Source of the DNA: Rhodopseudomonas palustris JSC-3b
GTDB lineage: Bacteria > Pseudomonadota > Alphaproteobacteria > Rhizobiales > Xanthobacteraceae
Direction: 5' to 3'
Assembly (NCBI GenBank): GCA_000504425.1
Contig: KI632513.1
Span: 2,834,213-2,898,212, forward strand
Length of the DNA stretch: 64,000 nucleotides
Shown here: one piece after another, positions 20,371 through 29,894 of the stretch
Layout: each line of letters starts with the position of its first letter
Position numbering within the stretch: position 1 is the stretch's first letter
The notes under the pieces: generated by a model
What the model was told of the DNA's origin: nothing
Databases searched by the model: none
What the model saw: the letters and a program-made list of their open reading frames with translations, nothing else
Translations under genes and position numbers: made by a program

Positions 20371-21765
20371 TTACCTGCCGCGCAGCCGCTCCAGCATCTC
20401 CGCGGTGGCAAAGCCGTCGGCCGGCGCGCCGATCGCAGCCTGGAACGAGCGCAGCGCCTGCCTGGTCTCGCCGCCGAACTGGCCGTCCGGCGTGCCGCGA
20501 TAGAAGCCGCGCTGCGCCAGCAGCTGTTGCAGTTCCAGCCGCTCGGTGCGCGACAACACCCGTTCATGCCGCGGCCAGGCCTGCACGAAGGGCTGGCCGC
20601 CGCGCAGCCGGTCGGCGAAATGGCCGATCGCCAGCGCATAGGCTTCCGCCGGATTGTAGCGCATGATCACGCGGTAATTCTGCAGCATCAGGAAGCCGGG
20701 GCCCTCGGCGCCGGCCGGCGCCAGCAGATAGGCCTTGTCGCTGGCGCGCGGGAATGGCTGGCCATTGGCGCGGCGCAGCCCCATCTGCTCCCACTGCCCA
20801 AGCGGCATCGCGCGGCCGCGATCGGCGAGCATGTAGTTAAAACCCTGCGGCACCACGACCTCGTAGCCCCAGCTCTGCCCCGGCTGCCAGCCGTCTTTCT
20901 TGAGATTGTTGGCGGTGGAGAAGATCAGGTCGGTCGGGTTGTCGACCACATCGCGGCGGCCGTCGCCGTCGCCGTCGATCGCATAGCGCTTGAACGCGGT
21001 CGGCATGAACTGGGTCGGGCCGAACGCGCCGGCCCAGGAGCCGCGCATCTGCTCAGGCCGCAGATCGCCGCGGTTGAGGATCTCCAGCGCGGACAGAAAC
21101 TCGTCGCGGAAATAGGCCTGGCGGCGGCCGATACAGGCCAGCGTCGCGGTGGAATTGAGCACGCTGCGGTCGCCGATCTGGGTCGAGTAGTTGGATTCGA
21201 TGCCCCAGATCGAGGCGATGATGTAGCGATCGACGCCGAACGCCTGTTCGGCGGCGTCGAACTGCGGCTTGTACTTGGCCAGCACCTCGCGGCCCTTGGC
21301 CATGCGGTTATCGTTCACCAGGATGTCGAGATAGTCCCAGATCGCCTTGGTGAATTCCGGCTGGGAATCCATCAGGTCCATGATGCGCAGATCGGGCGAC
21401 AGTCCTGCGGTAAACCGCTGGAAATTGGCCTCGGTGATGCCGCGGCGCGCGGCCTCCGGCCATAGCGAGGCGATGCAATTGTCAAAATTGGCGGCCGACT
21501 CGCGGATCGCGCTCGCGGTCATCAAAGGATGGCCGGACGCGCCGTCCTCGCCGCTCCAGGGCTGCGCGCCGGCTGGCAGCGACACCGGGGTAACGGCGGC
21601 GCGCTGCGGCGCTGCCGGGCGGCTCGGCTGGGAGATCGAGCCGGTGAACAGATTGTCGAACACGGCGAGCGGCGACTGCGCCAGCGCCGCACCCGATGCC
21701 AGCGATGCCGCCATCACCACTGCCGCCACCGCGCTTTGCTTCATGCCTTTGCCGTTCGTCATCAT
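20371..21765 (-). CDS. Lytic murein transglycosylase (MltB family) with peptidoglycan-binding domain
   Basis: About 464 residues. A signal peptide (MKQSAVAAVVMAASLASGAALAQ) is followed by an SLT_2/MltB-type catalytic domain and a C-terminal PG_binding_1 domain (LQQLLAQRGFYRGTPDGQFGGETRQALRSFQAA). The catalytic Glu is in IIASIWGIESNYS, and GSWAGAFGPTQFMPTAFKRYAIDGDGDGRRD is the family hallmark. It cleaves glycan strands to anhydro-muropeptides in the periplasm, which AmpG imports. The start could be 21765, 21762 or 21744 (MKQSAVAAV); the last fits the signal peptide best but has a weaker ribosome site. Confidence 0.93.
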   Translation of the reverse strand: MMTNGKGMKQSAVAAVVMAASLASGAALAQSPLAVFDNLFTGSISQPSRPAAPQRAAVTPVSLPAGAQPWSGEDGASGHPLMTASAIRESAANFDNCIASLWPEAARRGITEANFQRFTAGLSPDLRIMDLMDSQPEFTKAIWDYLDILVNDNRMAKGREVLAKYKPQFDAAEQAFGVDRYIIASIWGIESNYSTQIGDRSVLNSTATLACIGRRQAYFRDEFLSALEILNRGDLRPEQMRGSWAGAFGPTQFMPTAFKRYAIDGDGDGRRDVVDNPTDLIFSTANNLKKDGWQPGQSWGYEVVVPQGFNYMLADRGRAMPLGQWEQMGLRRANGQPFPRASDKAYLLAPAGAEGPGFLMLQNYRVIMRYNPAEAYALAIGHFADRLRGGQPFVQAWPRHERVLSRTERLELQQLLAQRGFYRGTPDGQFGGETRQALRSFQAAIGAPADGFATAEMLERLRGR

Positions 21766-21910
21766 CGCATCCCATAACACCACGCGCCCCAGCCCAGCAG
21801 GACCCGTGATGGTTTCGATCAGCTTAACAGCGTCGCAGATTTGTCGGCCCGCAGACATCGGGTCGCAGCTTGGTGCCGAAATCGTGGCGCAGAAGCGGAC
21901 ACAATGCGGC

Positions 21911-22693
21911 TCAGCCGAGCATGCGCCAAGCGTTGATCGCCAGATAAACACCGAGCAGCAGCATCGCGATCAGAAACCAGCGCCGGAATTGCTCGGCATT
22001 CATGCGCGAGCGCAGCGCCTGACCGGCGAACATCCCGGCGAACGCCGCGGCCATCGCCACCAGAGCCGGCAGCGTGGTCGCGGCGGTCAGTAGACCAGCC
22101 TGCGTGAGATTGAACGCCTGCACCACCGTCGCGGTGGTGAAGAACACGCCGAGCGCCTGCACCAGTTCGTCCTTGTCCATGCCGATCGCCTGCATGAACG
22201 GCATGGACGGGATCACCTGCACGCCGGTCGCTGCCGCGATCACCCCGGTGATGACGCCGACCACGCCGCCCAGCCATTTCTCGTGAATGCGCGGCAGATG
22301 GAAACGGCGCTGGCTGAGCCCGAGCAGCGCATAGATCACCAGCAGCGCGCCCAGCACCACGGTGCCGTAACCGGCATAGGGGCCGGTCATCAGATCGGCG
22401 CCGGCGCGAATGCCGATCGCGGTGCCGAGCATCAGCGGCCATAGCCGGCGCACGATGTCGAGCAGATAGGGGCCGACAAAGGTCTGCCAGATGTTGGTGA
22501 CGATCGCCGGCACGATCACGATCGCGAGCGCCTGCGCCGGTGGCAGCGCCACCGCCAAAAGGCCCATCGACACGGTCGGCAGCCCAAGGCCGATCACGCC
22601 CTTGACGAAACCGGCAAGGGCAAACACGGCAGCAATCAGCAGGAGAAATAGATCGAACACCGCGGCAATCTGGCCGATCACAGCCGCCGGCAC
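21911..22693 (-). CDS. TSUP (TauE/SafE) family membrane permease
   Basis: A protein of up to 260 residues that is almost entirely hydrophobic, with about eight membrane segments in two halves. Each half begins with a conserved Gly-rich stretch (FALAGFVKGVIGLGLPTVSMG and WLGGVVGVITGVIAAATG). The family exports sulfonates, sulfite or organic anions; the substrate here is unknown. The annotated GTG start at 22693 is uncertain; GTG codons slightly downstream (for example before FDLFLLL) are equally plausible. It lies between the transglycosylase gene and wrbA, all on the minus strand. Confidence 0.88.
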   Translation of the reverse strand: MPAAVIGQIAAVFDLFLLLIAAVFALAGFVKGVIGLGLPTVSMGLLAVALPPAQALAIVIVPAIVTNIWQTFVGPYLLDIVRRLWPLMLGTAIGIRAGADLMTGPYAGYGTVVLGALLVIYALLGLSQRRFHLPRIHEKWLGGVVGVITGVIAAATGVQVIPSMPFMQAIGMDKDELVQALGVFFTTATVVQAFNLTQAGLLTAATTLPALVAMAAAFAGMFAGQALRSRMNAEQFRRWFLIAMLLLGVYLAINAWRMLG

Positions 22694-22750
22694 AATCCGC
22701 AGCGCACGCAGGCCGGGCTGCGCTGATCGCGGCAGCCCGGCGCCGCCGCG

Positions 22751-23350
22751 TCAGCCATGCAGCTTGATCGCGGTCTCGGCGACCACCCTTCCCTGATAGC
22801 GCGCGCCGGCCAGTTCATCCGCGGACGGCTGACGCGAGCCATCGCCGCCCGTGATGGTGCTGGCGCCATAGGGCGAGCCGCCGGTGACGGCATCGAGCTT
22901 CATCTGCGGCTGAAAACCGTAGTTCAACCCGACCACCACCATACCGAAATGCAGAAGATTGGTGATGATCGAGAACAGCGTGGTCTCCTGGCCGCCATGC
23001 TGGGTCGCGGTCGAGGTGAACGCGCCACCGACCTTGCCGTGCAGCGCGCCCTTGGCCCACAGCCCACCGGCCTGATCGAGGAAATTGGCCATCTGCGAGC
23101 TGATCCGGCCAAAGCGCGTGCCGGTGCCGATCACGATCGCATCGTAATTGGCGAGATCATTGATGGTGGCGATCGGCGCCGCCTGATCGAGCTTGTAATG
23201 CGCGGCCTTCGCCACCTCGGGCGGCACCAGTTCTGGCACGCGCTTGATGTCGGCCTGCGCGCCGGCCTCACGCGCGCCTTCGGCAACGGCCTGCGCCATC
23301 GCTTCGATATGCCCATAGGCGGAGTAATAAAGAACCAGCACTTTGGCCAT
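22751..23350 (-). CDS. wrbA: NAD(P)H:quinone oxidoreductase, WrbA family
   Basis: Flavodoxin-like enzyme (199 residues) that reduces quinones by two electrons and protects against oxidative stress. FMN-binding loops are visible: [12 protein letters not shown] (phosphate loop), [19 protein letters not shown] and [29 protein letters not shown] is typical of WrbA C-termini. The start at 23350 has GAGGAG 8 bases upstream. The pirin gene lies 101 bases upstream on the same strand, and pirins are often near redox enzymes, so co-expression is plausible. Confidence 0.96.
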   Translation of the reverse strand: MAKVLVLYYSAYGHIEAMAQAVAEGAREAGAQADIKRVPELVPPEVAKAAHYKLDQAAPIATINDLANYDAIVIGTGTRFGRISSQMANFLDQAGGLWAKGALHGKVGGAFTSTATQHGGQETTLFSIITNLLHFGMVVVGLNYGFQPQMKLDAVTGGSPYGASTITGGDGSRQPSADELAGARYQGRVVAETAIKLHG

Positions 23351-23451
23351 GGAAAGCTCCTCAAGGTTGCAGTGAATGGTCGGATCGAAGGTGGAGGCTG
23401 GCCGGCGTCACCGGCCAGCCTCGTTGTCAGGCGCTGCGCCGAATCGGCGGG

Positions 23452-24150
23452 TTAAGCCGCGTCGACCATCACCAGTTCAGAGTCATCGAGCGCGGTGATG
23501 GTCAGCTCAGTCTCATCGCTGATCGCTGCGCCGTCGCGGGCGTTGACCTCGACGCCGTTGATCGCGATCCGTCCGGAGGCCGGCACCAGATAAGCGAACC
23601 GGCCGGCGCCGAGCTGATAGCGGGTGCGGTCACCGGCGCGCAGCGTACCGGCCAGCACCCGGGCATCGGCGCGGATCGGCAGCGCGTCAGCATCGGCCTC
23701 CCAGCCACTCGCCACCGGGACCAATTTGCCGGACCGCTCATCGCGCGGGAACGGCCGGGTGCCCCAGCACGGCTGACCGCCGTCCTTGGTCGGCATGATC
23801 CAGATCTGGAACAGCCGGGTCGGCGCTTGCTCGAGATTGTACTCGGAATGGCGAACGCCGGTGCCGGCACTCATCACCTGGACGTCGCCGGCCTTGGTCT
23901 TGCCGGTGTTGCCGAGCGAATCCTGATGGGTGATGGCGCCGTCGCGCACGAAGGTGATGATCTCCATGTCGGCATGCGGATGCGGCGGGAACCCGCTCTG
24001 CGGCGCGATCTCGTCATCGTTCCAGACCCGCAGCGCGCCATGGCCCATGCGGTTCGGGTCGAAATAGTTCGCGAACGAGAAGTGGAAGTGGGCCTTGAGC
24101 CAGCCGTGATCGGCGGTGCCGAGGCTGGCGAACGGACGAAGCGTGATCAT
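23452..24150 (-). CDS. Pirin family protein
   Basis: Bicupin of 232 residues, similar to E. coli YhhW and other quercetinase-like pirins. Metal ligands of the N-terminal cupin are in GFPPHPHADMEIITFV and GTGVRHSEYN. The C-terminal cupin is degenerate, as usual. The start at 24150 follows a GGAGAG ribosome site. It is divergent from a LysR gene with a 119-base intergenic region holding an inverted repeat, the usual arrangement for a LysR regulator controlling its neighbour. The physiological role is unproven. Confidence 0.94.
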   Translation of the reverse strand: MITLRPFASLGTADHGWLKAHFHFSFANYFDPNRMGHGALRVWNDDEIAPQSGFPPHPHADMEIITFVRDGAITHQDSLGNTGKTKAGDVQVMSAGTGVRHSEYNLEQAPTRLFQIWIMPTKDGGQPCWGTRPFPRDERSGKLVPVASGWEADADALPIRADARVLAGTLRAGDRTRYQLGAGRFAYLVPASGRIAINGVEVNARDGAAISDETELTITALDDSELVMVDAA

Positions 24151-24235
24151 CGGTCTCTCCTCTCGGTGAGGTGCGAACCGCGCACCGATTGAGCGTTGAG
24201 ACTCTGGATAAGCACTGCGCACTGGTATTAAAATA

Positions 24236-24259
24236 GAAACAATTGAAACACATTGTTTC
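24236..24259. promoter_or_regulatory. Candidate LysR operator (GAAACAAT-N8-ATTGTTTC)
   Basis: Perfect 8-bp inverted repeat with an 8-base spacer, which itself contains TGAAACA. It ends 10 bases before the LysR start codon, in the pirin/LysR divergent region. It fits a dimer-binding site for autoregulation. Confidence 0.6.
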
Positions 24260-24269
24260 CAAAACAGCG

Positions 24270-25190
24270 ATGAAGATTCCCGATTTCGAGGCATGGGCGG
24301 TATTCGCCAAAGTGGTCGAGCTGCGCTCGTTCGCCGCCGCCGCGACCGAGCTTGCGACTTCCAAGGCCACCGTGTCGAAGGCGATCACCCGCCTGGAACA
24401 GCGGCTGGGCGCGCGGCTGTTTCACCGCACCTCGCGGCGGCTGGCGCTGACCGAGGCGGGCCAGCAGCTCGCCGAACGGGCGGCGCAGCTGCTCGCCGAC
24501 GGCGAAGCGGCCGAAAATGAAGCACGCGCGCAGTCCGGCACGCCGTGCGGCCTGGTGCGGCTGGCGGTGCCGATGACTTTCGGGGTGCGGGTGATTGCGC
24601 CGCTGCTGCCGCCCTTTCTGGAGCGTTATCCGCAGATCGCGATCGACCTGCATGCCAGCGACGAAATGATCGATCTGATCGGCAATGGCTTTGACGCCGC
24701 GGTGCGGATCGCGGCGATGCCGGATTCCTCACTGCTGGCGCGGCGGCTATGCCCGATGCCGCGCTACACGGTGGCAGCGCCCTCTTATCTGCAGCGCTAC
24801 GGCCGGCCCACGCACCCGATGCAGCTCGCCCAGCATCGCTGCCTCGGCTACGCTTATCTGTCGACGGCCAATGCCTGGCACTATTACAACGCCGCTGGCG
24901 ACCAGGTGACGGTGCGCCCGGCCGGGCCACTGCGGGTCAATAATGGCGAAGCGCTGCTGCCGGCGCTGCTGGCCGGGCTCGGCATCGCCGATCTGCCGGC
25001 ATTCATCATCGGCGAAGCGCTGGCCGCGGGCGCGGTGGAGCCGATCCTGCCCGGCTGGCGGCAACGCGAGGGCGCGGTGCATCTGGTGACGCCGCCAGGA
25101 CGGCCGCGGCCGGCGCGGGTCGAGCTATTGGCGGATTATCTCGCCGAGCAGCTCAGCGAAGCCGGCAAGCTCACTCCAGCGTCGCGGTGA
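24270..25190 (+). CDS. LysR-family transcriptional regulator
   Basis: A 306-residue LTTR. The winged helix-turn-helix lies at residues about 3-62 (FAAAATELATSKATVSKAITRLEQRLGARLFHRTSRRLALTEAG). The C-terminal periplasmic-binding-like effector domain follows (about 90-290). It belongs to the group in which the regulator sits divergent from a pirin or redox gene. The start at 24270 (MKIPDFEAW) is preferred over the TTG at 24243, which lies inside the operator palindrome. The gene's 3' end overlaps the convergent DsbD-N-like gene by 20 bases. The effector is unknown. Confidence 0.93.
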   Translation: MKIPDFEAWAVFAKVVELRSFAAAATELATSKATVSKAITRLEQRLGARLFHRTSRRLALTEAGQQLAERAAQLLADGEAAENEARAQSGTPCGLVRLAVPMTFGVRVIAPLLPPFLERYPQIAIDLHASDEMIDLIGNGFDAAVRIAAMPDSSLLARRLCPMPRYTVAAPSYLQRYGRPTHPMQLAQHRCLGYAYLSTANAWHYYNAAGDQVTVRPAGPLRVNNGEALLPALLAGLGIADLPAFIIGEALAAGAVEPILPGWRQREGAVHLVTPPGRPRPARVELLADYLAEQLSEAGKLTPASR

Positions 25191-26019
25191 ATTCGTAGGC
25201 GCGCTCGCCGCCGATCACCGTCAGTTTCAGCGCCGCGCCTTCCGCCTTGGCGCCGGACGGCAGGCCCTCCAGCTCGAACGCAAAGCGCTGCACCCCGGCT
25301 GGGCTGGGCGTGACCCGGCGCGGCAGCGGCAGCGCCCAATCCGCGGTCGGCCCCTCGGCCAGCAGGTCGATGGCGCGCGGGTCCGGCGCCACCACCTCGA
25401 CCTGCACGGTCTGGCCCTGACGGCCGACATCGCGAATGGTGATCGGGTGGCTGTCGCCGATGCTGGCCGGCACCGGCACGGTATCGAGCGCCGCCGACAG
25501 CGCGCTGTCCTGAGTGCTGGCGACGCTGGCGAAGGACAGCTCCGTCACCGCTTCCACCGGAACGCACAGCTTCTCACACACCGCATAGCTGATGGTGGCG
25601 CGCAGGATCACCGGCTTGTCGGCATTTTTGGCGACGATGCGCAGCGGCAGCACCACCTGCTTGTGATAGCCGATCGACGTGCCGCCGGCGCCATCGGGGA
25701 ATTTCATCGGCGCGGGCCACAAAATGGTGACGCCCTCGACATTCTCCGATTTCGAGAAATCAAAGCGCGGTGGCACCCCGGAATCGCCGGGCGAGCGCCA
25801 ATAGGTCTTCCAGCCCGGCTCCAATTGGAACGCGATGCCGCCGAGCAGCACCGAGCCGCTGCGCGAACCGGCCAGCAGCCGCACCGCAGAATGGCTGTCA
25901 GCAACCCATGGCGAACTATCCTCGGCGGAGGCCGCGTTGATGGCACAGACACTCGCCAGCACGGCGGCGGCCGCGGTCGCAACCGACAGCAACTGGCGAA
26001 ACGGAACCCAATTTCTCAT
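25171..26019 (-). CDS. Periplasmic DsbD N-terminal-domain-like protein
   Basis: A 282-residue protein with a signal peptide ([32 protein letters not shown]). It has a domain resembling the DsbD alpha (thiol:disulfide interchange) domain, with a CEKLCVPVE motif providing the reactive CxxxC pair. The DsbD transmembrane and thioredoxin domains are absent, so it is a stand-alone relative. It may pass reductant to periplasmic partners or bind cytochrome-maturation factors. The start at 26019 matches the signal peptide. It is divergent from yqgE. Confidence 0.85.
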   Translation of the reverse strand: MRNWVPFRQLLSVATAAAAVLASVCAINAASAEDSSPWVADSHSAVRLLAGSRSGSVLLGGIAFQLEPGWKTYWRSPGDSGVPPRFDFSKSENVEGVTILWPAPMKFPDGAGGTSIGYHKQVVLPLRIVAKNADKPVILRATISYAVCEKLCVPVEAVTELSFASVASTQDSALSAALDTVPVPASIGDSHPITIRDVGRQGQTVQVEVVAPDPRAIDLLAEGPTADWALPLPRRVTPSPAGVQRFAFELEGLPSGAKAEGAALKLTVIGGERAYEFTATLE

Positions 26020-26156
26020 GTCACGCACTCTTTCCGACCGACCGCATCCGCGCCCGCCCCACGGCCCAGATCGCCATCCGCGTTGTCGCGGGTCGCTTGA
26101 TTGACAGCTCAGCCACCCAATATCAGGATGGCAGCCAAATTGAGAATGCTTTGCCG

Positions 26157-26780
26157 ATGATCGCAAAATCCCACGCGCCGAACCCGGAGCACTCCGCCGA
26201 AGGCGGCTATCTCGACGGCCAATTGCTGGTCGCGATGCCGGTGATGGAGGACGAGCGCTTTGCGCGGTCGGTGATCTACGTATGCGCCCATTCGGCCGAA
26301 GGGGCGATGGGAATCATCGTCAATCGCCCGGCCGGCAGCATCAACTTCCCGGAGCTGCTGGTGCAGCTCGAAATCATCGACAAGGCCGACCAGATCAAGC
26401 TGCCGGAAAATGCCGAGTCGATGCGGGTGCTGAAAGGCGGGCCGGTCGAGACCGGACGTGGCTTCGTGCTGCATTCCAGTGACTTCTTCATCAAAGACGC
26501 CACTTTGCCGATCGACGATGGCATCTGTCTGACCGCGACCGTCGATATTCTCAAGGCGATCGCCAAGGGCGCTGGCCCGAAACGCGCCATTCTGGCGCTC
26601 GGCTATGCCGGCTGGGCGCCCGGTCAGCTGGAAAACGAGATTCAGGAAAACGGCTGGCTGCACTGCGCGGCCGATCCGGACCTGATCTTCGGCAACGACA
26701 TTGAGGACAAATATTCGCGCGCGCTGCTCAAGATCGGCATCGAGCCCGGCATGTTGTCCAACGAAGCCGGCCACGCTTAA
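26157..26780 (+). CDS. yqgE: YqgE/AlgH family protein (DUF179)
   Basis: A 207-residue cytosolic protein with the family motifs [40 protein letters not shown] and the closing [17 protein letters not shown]. The biochemical function is unknown. The chosen ATG at 26157 starts [10 protein letters not shown]; the longer TTG start at 26097 would lie against the divergent gene. It is a common single-copy gene in alphaproteobacteria. Confidence 0.9.
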   Translation: MIAKSHAPNPEHSAEGGYLDGQLLVAMPVMEDERFARSVIYVCAHSAEGAMGIIVNRPAGSINFPELLVQLEIIDKADQIKLPENAESMRVLKGGPVETGRGFVLHSSDFFIKDATLPIDDGICLTATVDILKAIAKGAGPKRAILALGYAGWAPGQLENEIQENGWLHCAADPDLIFGNDIEDKYSRALLKIGIEPGMLSNEAGHA

Positions 26781-26834
26781 AGCTGTCTCGGTTCTGATGG
26801 CGTCAGAACCGAGATGCCAGAAGCTCCCGTTTGA

Positions 26835-29711
26835 TCAGCTTGCGGCCTCAAGCCGCGTTTCGGTGAGCAATCGCATCGCCGCGTCGGCATCCATCGGTTC
26901 GCCGAACGCAAAGCCCTGCGCGTATTCGCAGCCGAGCTGATACAGCTCCACCGCATCCGAATCGGTCTCCGCGCCCTCCGCCACCACATCCATGCCGAGG
27001 TCGTGCGCGAGCGCCACGATCGATTTCAGGATCACCGGGCGGGTGCCGCGGCTGGTGGTGCGCACAAACGACTGATCGATCTTGATGGTGTCGAACGGGA
27101 AACGCTGCAGATAGGACAGCGACGAGTGCCCGGTGCCGAAATCATCGAGCGACAGCCCGGTGCCGAGTTCCTTGATCCGCTGCAGCATCTGCGCAGCGTG
27201 TTCCGGATTCTCCATCACCAGCGACTCGGTGAGTTCGAGTTTCAGCGTGCCGCGCGCCACCGACCAGCGCGACAGCACCGAGCGGATGTCGTGCAACAGA
27301 TCGTGCCGCAGCAATTGCCGCGACGACACGTTGACGCTGGCGAAGATCGGCTCGCGCGCGCGCATCGCGCGCTGCCAGGTCGAGAGCTGCTTGGCGGTCT
27401 GATCGAGCACGAAGGTGCCGAGATCGACGATCAGCCCGGTTTCTTCGGCAACCGAAATGAACTCACTCGGCGACATCCGGCCGAGCTTGGGATGATCCCA
27501 GCGCGCCAGCGCCTCAAAGCCCGCCACCGCGCGATCTTCCAGCCGCACGATCGGCTGATACAGGATCGCCAGTTCCTGCCGTTCGATCGCCCGGCGCAGT
27601 TCCGACTCCAGCGTCAGCCGGTCGGTCTTGCGCGCGCGCATCGCCGGTTTGTACACGTCGATGCGGTCGCCGCCGATCCGCTTGGAGTGATACATCGCCA
27701 GCTCGGCGTCCTTGATGATCTCGTCGGTGAGTTGGGTCTGCGGATCGGCCAGAGCGAGGCCAATCGACGCGGTCAGGAAGATCTCGCGCTCGTTGAACGC
27801 GATCGGCGCACGGATGGTCTTGCGGATCGTTTCGGCAAAGGCGGTGATGCGCGCCGAATCCTGCTCGGATAGCAGGATCAGGCCGAACTGATCGCCGGCG
27901 AGCCGCGCCAGCGTATCCTGCGGCTTGAGAATGCGGGTCAGCCGCCGCGCCAGCGTCAGCAGAATGGAATCGCCAACCGCGATGCCGACGGAATCATTGA
28001 CCTGCTTGAAGCGATCGAGATCAATCACCATCACCGTCGGCCGCAGGTTCGGCATGGTCTTGGCGAAGGTCGAGACCGCGTTGAGGCGATCGAGGAACAG
28101 TTTTCGGTTCGGCAGCCCGGTGAGATTGTCATGCACCGAGTCGTGCAGCATCCGTTCTTCGGCGTTCTTGAACTCGGTGACGTCGGTCAGCGTGCCGACC
28201 ACCCGCGCCACTTCGCCGTCCGAGCCGACCACCGGGCGCGCCTTGAGCGCAAACCACATGAAATGGCCATCCGGCGTGCGCAGCCTAAAATCCTGGGTCA
28301 GCCGGCCGCGGCGCTGATCGAGCACCGAGTCGAGCGCCGCCCGGAAACGGTCCTGATCGAGCGGATGCAGCACTTCCAGCCATTTGGCGGCAGTGCCTTC
28401 CAGCGTGCCGCGTTTCAGCCCGAGCAGCGTCTCGGTCTCGGGGCTGGTGAACACCTTGTCGGCGGCGACGTCCCAATCCCAGATCAAATCGCCCGAGCCG
28501 GTCAGCGCCAGCGCGCGCCGTTCGACGTCGGACACCACGCCGGTCGGCGCGCCGCCGCCCGCAAAGGCGTGCTGCATCACGGTGAAGCCGATCAGCATCA
28601 CGATCAGCACCAGGCCGCCGAGCAGCGCCGGGCCGACAATGTCGTTGGTGACGCTGCCCGCCACCGTCATGCCGGCCGCGATCACCCACACCACCAGCAG
28701 GAACCAGGTCGGGATCAGCAGCACGGCGCGGTCGAAGCCGTGGGTCGACAGATAGACGATCAGCGCAAAGCCGGCGACCGAGATCAGCACCAGCGACATG
28801 CGCGCGATGCCGGACGCCACCGCGGGGTCGAACAACGCCAGCGCCACCAGCGAGCCGAGGAAGATCAACCAGCCCAGCGTGATGTGCGCGTAGCGGACAT
28901 GCCAGCGATTGAGATTGAGATAGGCGAACAGGAACACGAGCAGCGTCGCCGCCAGGATCGCTTCGCCGGAGGCGCGCCACACGCGCTCGGCGCCGGACGA
29001 CATGTCCAGCACCTTGCCCCAGAAGCCGAAATCGACGCCGATATAGACCAGCACCGCCCAGGCCAGCGCGGCCGCGGCCGGAAACATGATGCTGCCCTTG
29101 ACCACGAACAGAATGGTCAGCACCAGCGCCAGCAAGCCGGAAATGCCGATCACGATGCCTTGGTACAGCGTGAACGAGTTGACCTTGTCCTTGTAGGCTT
29201 CCGGCTCCCACAGATAGAGCTGCGGCAGCTTGTCGGTGCGCAGTTCGGCCACGAAGGTCACCACCGAGCCGGGATCGAGCGTGATGCGAAACACGTCGGC
29301 GGTCGGGCTGTCCTGGCGCTCCGGCCGATCGCCGCTGGACGGCGTGATCACCGCGATGCGCGACAGGCCGAGGTCGGGCCAGAACAGTCCGGACGACACG
29401 ATGCGATAATGCGGCGCGACAATCAGGCGGTCGAGCTGATCATCGGTGTTGTTGGCGAGCGCGAACACCACCCAATTCTGGCCGCCTTCGCGGGCACGCA
29501 CTTCGACACGGCGGACAATGCCGTCAGTGCCAGGCGCGGTCGACACCTGGATGCGGTCGCCATCGCTGCGCTGGTGCTCAAGGACGGCGGTGAGGTCAAT
29601 GGCCGGCGCATCGCTCCGGACGCTGACCGCGTCGACCGCATAAGCCGGCGCACCGGCCGCAGCTATCATGAGGCCCAACGCCAGCAGCGCCAGGCACCTG
29701 ATCAGACGCAA
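26835..29711 (-). CDS. Membrane EAL-domain c-di-GMP phosphodiesterase with degenerate GGDEF
   Basis: A 958-residue signalling protein. A signal peptide (to about residue 25) precedes an extracytoplasmic sensor (about 26-180). Seven or so membrane segments follow (about 185-385), a 7TMR-DISM-like layout. A PAS domain (about 405-515), a GGDEF domain (about 525-690) and an EAL domain (about 700-950) complete it. The GGDEF motif reads AGDQF, so cyclase activity is unlikely. The EAL domain keeps FEALARW, NVSSRQL, ELTES, LDDFGTG, KIDQSFV, EGAET and QGFAFGEP, all the metal and catalytic residues, so phosphodiesterase activity is expected, perhaps stimulated by GTP bound to the GGDEF domain. Regulation is by an unknown extracellular ligand. 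Confidence 0.93.
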   Translation of the reverse strand: MRLIRCLALLALGLMIAAAGAPAYAVDAVSVRSDAPAIDLTAVLEHQRSDGDRIQVSTAPGTDGIVRRVEVRAREGGQNWVVFALANNTDDQLDRLIVAPHYRIVSSGLFWPDLGLSRIAVITPSSGDRPERQDSPTADVFRITLDPGSVVTFVAELRTDKLPQLYLWEPEAYKDKVNSFTLYQGIVIGISGLLALVLTILFVVKGSIMFPAAAALAWAVLVYIGVDFGFWGKVLDMSSGAERVWRASGEAILAATLLVFLFAYLNLNRWHVRYAHITLGWLIFLGSLVALALFDPAVASGIARMSLVLISVAGFALIVYLSTHGFDRAVLLIPTWFLLVVWVIAAGMTVAGSVTNDIVGPALLGGLVLIVMLIGFTVMQHAFAGGGAPTGVVSDVERRALALTGSGDLIWDWDVAADKVFTSPETETLLGLKRGTLEGTAAKWLEVLHPLDQDRFRAALDSVLDQRRGRLTQDFRLRTPDGHFMWFALKARPVVGSDGEVARVVGTLTDVTEFKNAEERMLHDSVHDNLTGLPNRKLFLDRLNAVSTFAKTMPNLRPTVMVIDLDRFKQVNDSVGIAVGDSILLTLARRLTRILKPQDTLARLAGDQFGLILLSEQDSARITAFAETIRKTIRAPIAFNEREIFLTASIGLALADPQTQLTDEIIKDAELAMYHSKRIGGDRIDVYKPAMRARKTDRLTLESELRRAIERQELAILYQPIVRLEDRAVAGFEALARWDHPKLGRMSPSEFISVAEETGLIVDLGTFVLDQTAKQLSTWQRAMRAREPIFASVNVSSRQLLRHDLLHDIRSVLSRWSVARGTLKLELTESLVMENPEHAAQMLQRIKELGTGLSLDDFGTGHSSLSYLQRFPFDTIKIDQSFVRTTSRGTRPVILKSIVALAHDLGMDVVAEGAETDSDAVELYQLGCEYAQGFAFGEPMDADAAMRLLTETRLEAAS

Positions 29712-29894
29712 TGTCGGTTCTCCGCGTTAACGATTCATCGAACGTGTGGCGCCGGGTAATGACCGTACCACAATTTGCCCAGTTGCACGGACCGTGTCGC
29801 GCCATCCGATCCGGACCGCACGCCCTTCGGACGAGGGCCGATCAATGGCACGGCGGCTAGCCAAATCAAAGGCTTTCCGGCCCGACGATGGTCG

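Noticed and set aside
28131..29759. Plus-strand ORF of 542 codons
   Set aside because: Antisense to the GGDEF/EAL gene; charged low-complexity sequence without homology.
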